DNA from: Treponema sp. | GTDB taxonomy: Bacteria > Spirochaetota > Spirochaetia > Treponematales > Treponemataceae | Direction of reading: 5' to 3' | Length of the DNA stretch: 22,236 nucleotides | Assembly: GCA_024691105.1 (NCBI GenBank) | Contig: JAILNY010000015.1 | Coordinates: forward strand, 1-22,236 | Shown: one piece after another, positions 6,880-13,963 of the stretch | How the letters are laid out: every line of letters begins with the position of its first letter | Position numbering within the stretch: the first letter of the stretch is position 1 | Made by a program: the position numbers and the translations under genes | The notes under the pieces: model-generated | What the model saw: only the letters and a program-made list of their open reading frames with translations | Database searches by the model: none | What the model was told of the DNA's origin: nothing

Positions 6880-7268
6880 TCATCGGACTTGGAACAGATA
6901 TTACAGAGGTAAAGCGTTTTAAAAAGTGGGTAGAGGAGCCTTCGTATATTCAGCGTTTTTTTAACGAAAAAGAAATTTCTAAAACTGCTGATGGCAAACT
7001 GACTGAACGGCAGCTTTCTTCTTTGTGCCAGCATTACGCGGTGCGTTTTGCTGCAAAAGAAGCTTTTTCTAAAGCGCTTGGAACCGGTATTTCCGGTTTT
7101 GAACTTAAGGATGTTTATGTTCAGAATGAAGAAAGCGGAAAGCCTTATCTGGTTTTGGAGAATTCTGCAAAAGAACTTTTTGAAAAAATCTGTGGAAAGG
7201 CAAATATTTTAGTTTCACTTTCGCACGAAAAAGAATATGCGCTTGCAACTGTAATTATTGAAAAGTGA
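6876..7268 (+). CDS. acpS: Holo-[acyl-carrier-protein] synthase
   Basis: This enzyme transfers 4'-phosphopantetheine from coenzyme A to acyl carrier protein, activating fatty-acid synthesis. The 130 residues fit the family (about 120-130). The Mg-binding aspartate is in GLGTDITEV (D8), and the second acidic ligand in RFAAKEAFSKALGTG (E62). The C-terminal LVSLSHEKEYALATVI matches the final strand. It starts with GTG in a GTGA overlap with the stop of cdaR, so it is the last gene of the overlapping dxs-folP-cdaA-cdaR-acpS set. A new promoter begins just after its stop. Confidence 0.95.
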   Translation: MIIGLGTDITEVKRFKKWVEEPSYIQRFFNEKEISKTADGKLTERQLSSLCQHYAVRFAAKEAFSKALGTGISGFELKDVYVQNEESGKPYLVLENSAKELFEKICGKANILVSLSHEKEYALATVIIEK

Positions 7269-7285
7269 AAATTATCTGTTATAAT
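7258..7285 (+). promoter_or_regulatory. Promoter with extended -10 for the DUF2225 gene
   Basis: TTGAAA (7258-7263) and TATAAT (7280-7285) are 16 bases apart, and TG at 7277-7278 makes an extended -10. The -35 box overlaps the last codons of acpS. The predicted start near 7292 leaves a leader of about 24 bases with GGGGGA (7307-7312) four bases before the ATG, an ordinary leadered arrangement. Confidence 0.7.
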
Positions 7286-7315
7286 ATATAGCAAGTTGAT
7301 GTTATTGGGGGAAAA

Positions 7316-8212
7316 ATGGTTTCTGGAGTAAAAAAGGCCGGCGAAAAGAAAAAGCCTGCAATTTCGTATTGGTCAAAAAATAAATGTCATTGTCCTGTTT
7401 GTAAAAAAGATTTTCCACGCGAAGAAATGCTTAGTGGTAACGGACGAATGAACGCAGGAAAGCTTACAGAAGAACTTCACAGACATTATATTCCTTCTGC
7501 CAGATTTGGAAAAATAACTCCGCTTATTTATGCTGTCGGTGCATGTCCAAACTGCCATGCTGCTTTTTTATGGAATGACTTTAAAGAGATTGATGATCAA
7601 GACTCGCTTGACCGCATTTACGATAAGATGGAAGAACGCAAGGCGGCCGTTAATGCGGTATTCCCGTATTATGATTTGACCCGTAACCGCAATCTTCTAG
7701 ATGGCGCTGCGATGTATTATCTTGCAATTCTTACTTATGACGAAGTTGACCTGTCTTTTTTACCTACAATGAAAAGGGCAATTTTAACTCTGCGCCTTGC
7801 GTGGCTTTGTCTTGAGCTTGACGAAGAATGTCCCGGACATAACTACAAGGTTGTGGCCGATGTCTTTTATAAAAAAGCAATTTTCTTTTATCAGCAGGCA
7901 GTTCTTAATGAAACAAACCGCGTAGAAAAAAGTTCAACCCTTGCAAATATGGGACCTGATACAGACAAAAACTACGGCTGGGATGGCGTAATTTATTTGT
8001 GTGGTCTGCTTGAATATAAATACGGCCAGAGAGATGATATAGCATTAAGACTTAAAAAGCTTGATGAATCTAAAATTGCTATTGCACGTATTTTTGGTCT
8101 TGGAAAAACTACAAAAGAAAAACCAGGACCGCTTTTGGAGCATTCAAGAAATCTGTATGACACTTTAACAAAAGAGCTTGACGGTCAGGACGTCGGTGAC
8201 ATTGAACTTTAG
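7316..8212 (+). CDS. DUF2225 family protein with zinc-ribbon-like N-terminus
   Basis: This 298-residue protein has no known reaction. After a short basic start, two CxxC pairs (C26/C29 in CHCPVCKKDF and C77/C80 in ACPNCHAAF) suggest a metal-binding ribbon. Between them lies the HRHYIPSARFGKITPLIYAVGACPNC segment characteristic of DUF2225. The rest (about 95-298) is predicted to be helical, with TPR-like features such as LRLAWLCLELDEE and ADVFYKKAIFFYQQAVLNE, plus a later GWDGVIYLCGLLEYKYGQ helix. It is cytoplasmic as far as can be seen, with no signal peptide. It has its own promoter and a strong GGGGGA site. A role in protein interactions is only a guess. Confidence 0.82.
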   Translation: MVSGVKKAGEKKKPAISYWSKNKCHCPVCKKDFPREEMLSGNGRMNAGKLTEELHRHYIPSARFGKITPLIYAVGACPNCHAAFLWNDFKEIDDQDSLDRIYDKMEERKAAVNAVFPYYDLTRNRNLLDGAAMYYLAILTYDEVDLSFLPTMKRAILTLRLAWLCLELDEECPGHNYKVVADVFYKKAIFFYQQAVLNETNRVEKSSTLANMGPDTDKNYGWDGVIYLCGLLEYKYGQRDDIALRLKKLDESKIAIARIFGLGKTTKEKPGPLLEHSRNLYDTLTKELDGQDVGDIEL

Positions 8213-8230
8213 TTTTTAAAGTTATTTTTT
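8205..8230 (+). terminator. Weak AT-rich hairpin with T-run after the DUF2225 gene
   Basis: AACTTTA (8205-8211) and TAAAGTT (8217-8223) form a seven-pair stem with a five-base loop, followed by ATTTTTT (8224-8230). The stem has a single G-C pair and overlaps the stop codon, so termination would be partial at best. The truA ribosome binding site AAGGAA follows directly at 8231. Confidence 0.35.
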
Positions 8231-8242
8231 AAGGAATAATTT

Positions 8243-9031
8243 TTGCGTAACATTTTACTTACGGTTTCTTATGATGGAACAAATTTTTGCGGCTGGCAGA
8301 GACAGGATAAAAGCGATGGCGGGAAACCTGTCAGAACTGTCCAGGGCGAAATTGAAAAGGTTCTTGAAAAAATTTTAAAAGAAAAAAATTCTCTTCAGGG
8401 GTCGGGTAGAACGGACAGCGGTGTGCATGCGGTCGCTCAGACTGCAAATTTTAAAACGTCTAATGAGTCTCTGCCCGCTAATAAATTTAGTGTGGCGCTT
8501 AATTCGCTTTTACCGTCTGATATCCGTATTACAGAATCTAAAGAAGTAAGTGATGACTTTTCTGCAAGGTTCAGCGCAACGAGCCGCACGTACCGATATT
8601 TTATCATGCCGTCACATACGGCAGTTGCATCTCAGATGCCTTATGTCTGGGATATAAAACATGAACCTGATATTGATGTGTTAAATAAAATGGCTTTGTG
8701 CCTGCGTGGAGAAATTGACTGTGCGACCTTTGCGGCAAGCGGTGACGAGAGTCTGTCGACTTTTCGTTATATTGAGGATGCTCATTTTTTTTATCAGGAT
8801 GCAAGTCCGTGCGGCCGTGCGCTGGTTTTTGAAATTACGGCAAACGCTTTTTTATGGAAGATGGTCCGCTCGATCACGGGCTCTCTGATTCATTTTGAAA
8901 AAAATGGCAAGGATGCGGAGTATTTTAAGGCGGTATTAGAAAGCCATGACAGAAGTAAGGCCGGACCTACGGCGCCATCGACAGGGCTTTTTTTGTGGAG
9001 CGTGTCGTACGATGGAATTCGCCGGCATTAG
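8243..9031 (+). CDS. truA: tRNA pseudouridine(38-40) synthase
   Basis: TruA isomerises uridines 38-40 in the tRNA anticodon arm. The protein has 262 residues, typical for the family. Seen in order are YDGTNFCGWQRQ (10-21), the catalytic block GSGRTDSGVHA with the nucleophile aspartate at D58, the FSARFSATSRTYRY segment, and the C-terminal FLWKMVRSITGSL. The start is TTG, with AAGGAA (8231-8236) seven bases ahead; no ATG is available at the correct N-terminus. It follows the DUF2225 gene by 30 bases and is convergent with priA. Confidence 0.95.
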   Translation: MRNILLTVSYDGTNFCGWQRQDKSDGGKPVRTVQGEIEKVLEKILKEKNSLQGSGRTDSGVHAVAQTANFKTSNESLPANKFSVALNSLLPSDIRITESKEVSDDFSARFSATSRTYRYFIMPSHTAVASQMPYVWDIKHEPDIDVLNKMALCLRGEIDCATFAASGDESLSTFRYIEDAHFFYQDASPCGRALVFEITANAFLWKMVRSITGSLIHFEKNGKDAEYFKAVLESHDRSKAGPTAPSTGLFLWSVSYDGIRRH

Positions 9032-9032
9032 A

Positions 9033-9110
9033 AACCGCGCTATACCAATGTGCGGCATCGCGCGGTTGGAAGACGCGAAATCTTTTGACGCGCGAGACTA
9101 AAGTCCTCGC
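9033..9110. other. Two hairpins in the truA/priA convergent spacer
   Basis: AACCGCGC (9033-9040) and GCGCGGTT (9060-9067) are a perfect eight-base inverted repeat with a 19-base loop. A second stem is GCGAGAC (9092-9098) with GT-C-CTCGC (9103-9110), with a TAAA loop and one bulged C. Neither is followed by a T-run on either strand, so they are not standard intrinsic terminators. The spacer is notably rich in CGCG compared with its surroundings. Confidence 0.55.
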
Positions 9111-9126
9111 CGCCTAAAAACGCGCG

Positions 9127-11226
9127 CTAGAGCATGTTTACAGGATCTACGTCAGTTTCGATGTATACGTTTGCGGGTTTTGTAAAATCGTAAATCAAGT
9201 GATGCGCAAGCTTTTGAAGAACCTGAATATTTTTGGATTTTAAAATAATCTGATAGCGGTAATTGCTTGAAATTTTTTGCAGCGGACATTCTGATTCACC
9301 TAAAATTTCTACATCCTCAGTTTGCGACGGAAACTGCTTTTTTAATTCTTCAAGTTTTGTGTTAAGAATTTTTTTTGCAGAGGCCGCAGTACTAAGCGCA
9401 TCCTGCAAATTTGCAGAGCGGAATACAAGACGCACAAGGCGCGAAAACGGCGGAAACTCTAAGAGCTTTCGCATGCCAAGCTCTGATGTATAAAACTCCG
9501 TAATCTTTGAGTGACATGCGTAATAAATGCTTTCGGCATTAGGATTATAGGTCTGAATGTAAACAATGCCGTCGGGAAAAAATCTTCCGGCGCGGCCTGC
9601 AACCTGTGTGATAAGCGCAAAGGTCTTTTCTGATGCGCGGAAGTCCGGCATGTGAAGTCCCGTATCAGCAAGAATGATTCCGACAAGCTTAAGATTTGGA
9701 AAGTTAAGACCTTTGGCAATCATCTGTGTTCCAAGCATGATGTCGTATTTGCCGCTTCTAAAGTCATTTAACTTTTCTTCAAGTTCACCTTTTTTTGTAA
9801 GCGAATCTGTATCAACTCGTAAGATTCTTGCATCCGGAAATTTTGCCTTTACCTCGGACTCGATAAACTCCGTTCCAAAACCTGAGTAGCCGATGTCAAA
9901 CGAACCGCACTCAGGGCAGCTTGACGGTGGTTCAATTGACCAGCCGCAATAATGGCATTTAAGGCGGTTTGCCGATTTGTGATAGGTCATCGGTACAGAA
10001 CAGTTTTTGCATTTGAGCTCAAAGCCGCAGGTTGAACATCTGAAAAAGTGAGTAAAGCCGCGCCGATTTAAAAACAGGATTGACTGTTTTTTTTCTGAAA
10101 GAGTTTTTAATACGGCGTCTTTTAATTCGTCGGAGATGCTTTGTCCCTGAATATTCTGCTGGTTTAAGTCGATGCATTTGATTTTCGGCGCGGCGCCTCC
10201 AGAAAGCCTTTTGGTCAGTTTGTGGCAGACAAATTGCCCGTTAGAGATTGAATTCCAGCTTTCGACTGAAGGAGTTGCGCTTCCCATTAAGAGTGGAATT
10301 TTTAGTTTTGAACAGCGGTACATTGCAATCTGCCGCGCGTGGTAGCGCGGAGAGTTTCCGGATTTATAAGAGCCGTCATGCTCTTCGTCGATGATGATAA
10401 GTCCTAAATCCGGCACCGGTGCAAAAACTGCGCTCCGCGCGCCGATTACAATGCGGGCTTCTTTTTTTAGAATGCGGTTCCACTCGTTTAACTTTTGACT
10501 TGGAGTAAGGCCAGAGTGAAGGACTGCAACGGTTGAACCAAAACGGACGCTTACTTCTTCTATGACCTGCGGCGTTAAACCGATTTCTGGAACAAGATAA
10601 ATAATTCCTTTTCCCTGTTTTAAGATTGAGCTTGCAACCTGAAGAAATACTTCGGTTTTTCCGCTTCCGGTTGAGCCGTATAGATAGTGATATAAATTTT
10701 TGTCATCGTTTGCGGCATCGCAGATTTCTTTGATGGCTTTTTTTTGTTCGTCAGAAAGCGTGATGTTTTTTTGCTGAGGGAATTCATCAATAAATGAAAA
10801 TGCTGCGCTGTCAGTTTCTCGCTTTCCGGAAGGAATCATCGAACATAAGATTTCTCCGATTGGTGCTATGTAATAATCTGACATCCAGCGGCTAAGCTGA
10901 ATCAGCTCTTTTGTGATGACCGGATTTTCATCAAGGACGCGGACAATCGGGCGGATTTTTGATGAATCAAAAGAAAGATTGTCCGGAAGTTTGTCAAAAA
11001 TATCCGTGATGATTCCTATAAGACGGCGGTTGCCGAATTTTACTTCTGCACGCTTTCCGATTTCTTCTTCATAATTTTTTACAGAAGTCTTTCTTTTTTT
11101 TGCGATTAATTCAATCTGTGAGTCTTCGTTTTTATTAAGCTCGATAGACTTTGTGCCCGGCGGAAGAGTCGAATAGGTGAATGTCTGATTTACAGGCACA
11201 TTAAGTGCAACCTGAACGTAGCGCAC
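9127..11226 (-). CDS. priA: Primosomal protein N', replication-restart helicase
   Basis: PriA recognises stalled or repaired forks and reloads the replicative helicase. The 699-residue protein has an N-terminal DNA-binding part (FTYS.., then GKRAEVKFGNRRLIGII), Walker A GSTGSGKT (184-191), the Walker B DEEH box (280-283), GSATPS (315-320), and eight cysteines in four CxxC pairs (397/400, 406/409, 424/427, 437/440) binding two zinc ions. Helicase motifs GTQMIAKGLNFPN and QVAGRAGR follow. Residues about 29-56 are an extra charged stretch not usual in this part of PriA. The GTG start is nine bases after the stop of the glycosylase gene; a purine-rich AAAGGA lies a rather long 13 bases ahead. It is probably cotranscribed with that repair gene. 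Confidence 0.95.
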   Translation of the reverse strand: MRYVQVALNVPVNQTFTYSTLPPGTKSIELNKNEDSQIELIAKKRKTSVKNYEEEIGKRAEVKFGNRRLIGIITDIFDKLPDNLSFDSSKIRPIVRVLDENPVITKELIQLSRWMSDYYIAPIGEILCSMIPSGKRETDSAAFSFIDEFPQQKNITLSDEQKKAIKEICDAANDDKNLYHYLYGSTGSGKTEVFLQVASSILKQGKGIIYLVPEIGLTPQVIEEVSVRFGSTVAVLHSGLTPSQKLNEWNRILKKEARIVIGARSAVFAPVPDLGLIIIDEEHDGSYKSGNSPRYHARQIAMYRCSKLKIPLLMGSATPSVESWNSISNGQFVCHKLTKRLSGGAAPKIKCIDLNQQNIQGQSISDELKDAVLKTLSEKKQSILFLNRRGFTHFFRCSTCGFELKCKNCSVPMTYHKSANRLKCHYCGWSIEPPSSCPECGSFDIGYSGFGTEFIESEVKAKFPDARILRVDTDSLTKKGELEEKLNDFRSGKYDIMLGTQMIAKGLNFPNLKLVGIILADTGLHMPDFRASEKTFALITQVAGRAGRFFPDGIVYIQTYNPNAESIYYACHSKITEFYTSELGMRKLLEFPPFSRLVRLVFRSANLQDALSTAASAKKILNTKLEELKKQFPSQTEDVEILGESECPLQKISSNYRYQIILKSKNIQVLQKLAHHLIYDFTKPANVYIETDVDPVNML

Positions 11227-11235
11227 TTTTTTATT

Positions 11236-12150
11236 TTATTCCTTTGAGTATGAACGTTCATAATCCGGAGCAAGTTCTAAAAGCTTTGCACGGAATGCTT
11301 TTAAGTCCTGCCATGCCGGAGCCTTAAGGCCTGCATCGCGTAAAAGAGCGCTCGGATGGTAAGTAGCCATCGCAGGAATCCCGAATATCGTAGAAAAACT
11401 TCCGCGTAAAGAATGAATTCCTGCGCTGGTTTTTAAAAGAGTTTGTGCGGCGACTCTTCCCATCATTAAAATCATTTTTGGTTTTAAAATATGAATTTGC
11501 GCTTCGAGAAAACTGATGCAGGCAGAAATTTCTTCTGGAGAAGGATCGCGGTTCTGCGGCGGGCGGCATTTTACGATGTTTGCAATGTAGCAGTTTTGCT
11601 TTCGGCTTAAGGAGATTGCGGCAAGCATCTTATCCAAAAGCTGGCCGGCAGCACCTACAAATGGAAGTCCCTGAATGTCTTCGTCGTGGCCGGGACCTTC
11701 GCCGATTACAAGGACAAGCGGTTGAGTGACGCCGGTTCCGGGAACGACATGGGTTCTTGTTGTGCAAAGGACGCAGCGGTTACATGAAGCGATTTTTTGT
11801 GCGATGGACTCGATTGATGACTCTGTTGCCGGCGTTGTCGGTGCGGTCTGAGATTCCGCGGATGGAGGCGTAGAAGTCGAGTCAGGTTTCAGGGACCGCG
11901 CTTCAGATGATGTGACAGCGGACGCGACGTCGGTATTTTGACTTGGTGCGTCTGATGTGGCAGTTGGCGCGCTCAGAGATGAAGGCTCGGATTTTGACTG
12001 TGCGGCTACGGATGCGCCGGCGTTGTTCTGTTCAATATCATCTGTAAAAGCAGGTGTGGGACCTGAAAAACTTTGAGGCATATAGCCGTTGATGTATGCT
12101 GCCGTTGTTTTTAGTAAATTGAATAACTGTTCTTTTTCTACTGCCTTCAT
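11236..12150 (-). CDS. Family-4 (Fe-S) uracil-DNA glycosylase with long low-complexity N-terminal linker
   Basis: This enzyme removes uracil from DNA to start base excision repair. The catalytic part is residues about 115-304. The four cluster cysteines are C123, C126, C195 and C211, with the 16-residue spacing of the last two typical of thermophile-type UDGa. Motif A reads GEGPGHDEDIQGLPFVGAAGQLL-like (150-172), and the C-terminal motif is TYHPSALLR (263-271). Ahead of it lies a short helical N-terminus (1-22) and a Ser/Ala/Thr/Pro-rich linker (about 42-112) with GC-rich codons, so the protein is about 100 residues longer than the minimal enzyme. The ATG abuts AAAGGA with no spacing and sits six bases after a -10-like TATTAT, suggesting a leaderless transcript. 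It lies upstream of priA in one operon. Confidence 0.92.
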   Translation of the reverse strand: MKAVEKEQLFNLLKTTAAYINGYMPQSFSGPTPAFTDDIEQNNAGASVAAQSKSEPSSLSAPTATSDAPSQNTDVASAVTSSEARSLKPDSTSTPPSAESQTAPTTPATESSIESIAQKIASCNRCVLCTTRTHVVPGTGVTQPLVLVIGEGPGHDEDIQGLPFVGAAGQLLDKMLAAISLSRKQNCYIANIVKCRPPQNRDPSPEEISACISFLEAQIHILKPKMILMMGRVAAQTLLKTSAGIHSLRGSFSTIFGIPAMATYHPSALLRDAGLKAPAWQDLKAFRAKLLELAPDYERSYSKE

Positions 12151-12156
12151 TCCTTT

Positions 12157-12186
12157 ATAATATCACATTGTTTGACCATAATTCAA
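12157..12186 (-). promoter_or_regulatory. Minus-strand promoter of the uracil-DNA glycosylase-priA operon
   Basis: On the minus strand, TTGAAT (12186-12181) and TATTAT (12162-12157) are 18 bases apart. The -10 ends six bases before the ATG at 12150, so transcription would begin at or next to the start codon. The element interleaves with the plus-strand promoter of the first barrel gene. Confidence 0.6.
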
Positions 12187-12200
12187 TAAATGTTTATACT
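12172..12200 (+). promoter_or_regulatory. Plus-strand promoter of the outer-membrane barrel operon
   Basis: TTGACC (12172-12177) and TATACT (12195-12200) are separated by exactly 17 bases. Only seven bases lie between the -10 and the ATG at 12208, and no Shine-Dalgarno is present, so the mRNA is probably leaderless. The minus-strand -35 (12181-12186) lies inside this promoter's spacer, so the two divergent promoters should compete for polymerase. Confidence 0.7.
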
Positions 12201-12207
12201 TTAGCAT

Positions 12208-13947
12208 ATGAAAAGTTTGGCTCTAAAAAAGTTTTTTATCGGGGTAGCTGCTCTTTTTCTTTCTTTTAATGCTTTTGCATTTACAAGAGGCGGACAGGAT
12301 TTAATTTTACCGGGACATTGGGTATATACTTCTTTACATATTGTTGAACAGGAAGTTGGAAGAGTTACTTTTGGAGATCAGGCACCTGTTTCGATTAATG
12401 AATTACGAACTTATCTTGAAGATATAGATTACGAGCGATTGAGCGCGCCTGGAAAAATTCACTACGAAAAAATCATAAACTATATTCAGGATAAAACCTG
12501 GTCTTTAAACGTAGGCGTTTTTTCAATTGGAACTGAGCCTTCTGTAAATCCTGAAGGATTTTATAAATCAAATGCAGATATTCCGTGGATAAATGATTAT
12601 ACAAAGCGGCAGGCTCTTTTAGACGTTCCGATAAAGTTCAGTATTTCGGATTATCTTTCGGTATACATGGGCCTTCAGATGTCGCAGAATTATACTGCAA
12701 GATTTAGAAACGATAATTATTTTAATCAGTTTTTTACAATTGATACTTTAGATCCTGTTTTAACTCACGAGAATTATCTGTCTGCAGGTTACTGCTGGAA
12801 TAATAATGTCGGTGTGAGTTTAGTTTTAGCAACCGGGACTCAGAGTATTGGAAATTCCCTGATGCCAAGCATTATTATGTCTGAATATCTGACTGATGCA
12901 CCGTATCTTAACTTAAGGGTTTATTCACCGGTTTTTAATTATGATTTAAATGTTACGCAGCTTACTCATCAGACATTTTTTTATACTCACAGGATCGAAG
13001 CACGCTTTTTTAAGATGATAAATGTTTCTGTTCTTGAAGGAGTTTTGCCTTATAATACTTTTGACCTTCGTTTTATAAATCCGTTTGGTGTTTATCACGG
13101 CTATGGTTTGTTTAATGAATTTCCCGGATACTGTTCTTCGTATCTTGGATTTAAAGTCTCTATCACTCCATGTAAATATCTTCGTATTTACGGATTATAT
13201 TCTCAAAACGAACATACAATGAAAAGTGAAAAAGATTCAGGTGACAACTCAACTCCTGAAGGCTCTGGCTTTATGGCAGGAATTGAATCTTATATTCCTG
13301 CAAAGAAAGGACACTTTCATGCAGGAGTTGAATTTTATTACACAAATCCATATTTGTTTATAAAAGATAATCCCAATGTTTCTTTTGCAAAAGTGTTTGG
13401 CGAAATGGTAGCATCTTCTCCTGATTATTATCAGTGGGTTGGAAGTCCTCTCGGACCTGACACTCTTGCGTTCCAGGTTGCCTTTGGATATGAGAAGCCT
13501 TCTGTTGATGCGGGTGCCTGGTCAATTAATTGTATTTATAATTTTGCAGCTGCGGGGGAGTTTTCAGGTGACAGGATTTTTAAGAATGCCGGATGGAAGA
13601 GTAACGGCTCTTATGACGAAAGTGCCTGGGTATATCCTTCAAACCCGACATATAAAGATGGTGCAAACTTCAGTGCACCTCACGGGATTGTTGAATACCG
13701 CAATTCACTTTATGTGTGCGGTTCATGGCAGCCTTTAAGATGGCTTACGTTATCGCTTCAGCCAGGATACACATTCATCTATAATTACGGACACGAAACT
13801 GGCGCTATACGACAGGGCTTTGAAATTTCTTTTACAACAAAAATTGCGCTGACAAAAATTCCTAACAATCCATTGTCAGTTGACTTTTTGTTCAAGGATC
13901 CGCGCGATAAGAAAACAAAAACCGAAAGCAATGTAAACTCTCAATAA
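12208..13947 (+). CDS. Wzi-like outer-membrane beta-barrel protein, first paralogue
   Basis: This 579-residue protein starts with a signal peptide (about 1-25, ending NAFA). Then comes a short helical, SLH-like segment (GHWVYTSLHIVEQEVG to about residue 95) and a long region of alternating strands rich in aromatic residues and Asn, as in outer-membrane barrels. The overall pattern resembles the capsule-assembly Wzi family, but I judge that from general features only. Shared blocks with the next gene include EG.LPY.TFDLR, KYLRIYG, a PA.KGH.H segment, and W(V/I)GSP.GPD. The last 25 residues are charged and lack a terminal aromatic beta-signal. The gene starts a probable four-gene envelope operon and lacks a Shine-Dalgarno. 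A role in surface polysaccharide or as a porin is possible. Confidence 0.75.
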   Translation: MKSLALKKFFIGVAALFLSFNAFAFTRGGQDLILPGHWVYTSLHIVEQEVGRVTFGDQAPVSINELRTYLEDIDYERLSAPGKIHYEKIINYIQDKTWSLNVGVFSIGTEPSVNPEGFYKSNADIPWINDYTKRQALLDVPIKFSISDYLSVYMGLQMSQNYTARFRNDNYFNQFFTIDTLDPVLTHENYLSAGYCWNNNVGVSLVLATGTQSIGNSLMPSIIMSEYLTDAPYLNLRVYSPVFNYDLNVTQLTHQTFFYTHRIEARFFKMINVSVLEGVLPYNTFDLRFINPFGVYHGYGLFNEFPGYCSSYLGFKVSITPCKYLRIYGLYSQNEHTMKSEKDSGDNSTPEGSGFMAGIESYIPAKKGHFHAGVEFYYTNPYLFIKDNPNVSFAKVFGEMVASSPDYYQWVGSPLGPDTLAFQVAFGYEKPSVDAGAWSINCIYNFAAAGEFSGDRIFKNAGWKSNGSYDESAWVYPSNPTYKDGANFSAPHGIVEYRNSLYVCGSWQPLRWLTLSLQPGYTFIYNYGHETGAIRQGFEISFTTKIALTKIPNNPLSVDFLFKDPRDKKTKTESNVNSQ

Positions 13948-13963
13948 AATACGGAATAAAAAA

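Noticed and set aside
13439..13738. 99-codon open frame inside the first barrel gene
   Set aside because: It is an alternate frame of a clearly conserved coding region shared with the paralogue and has no independent signal.
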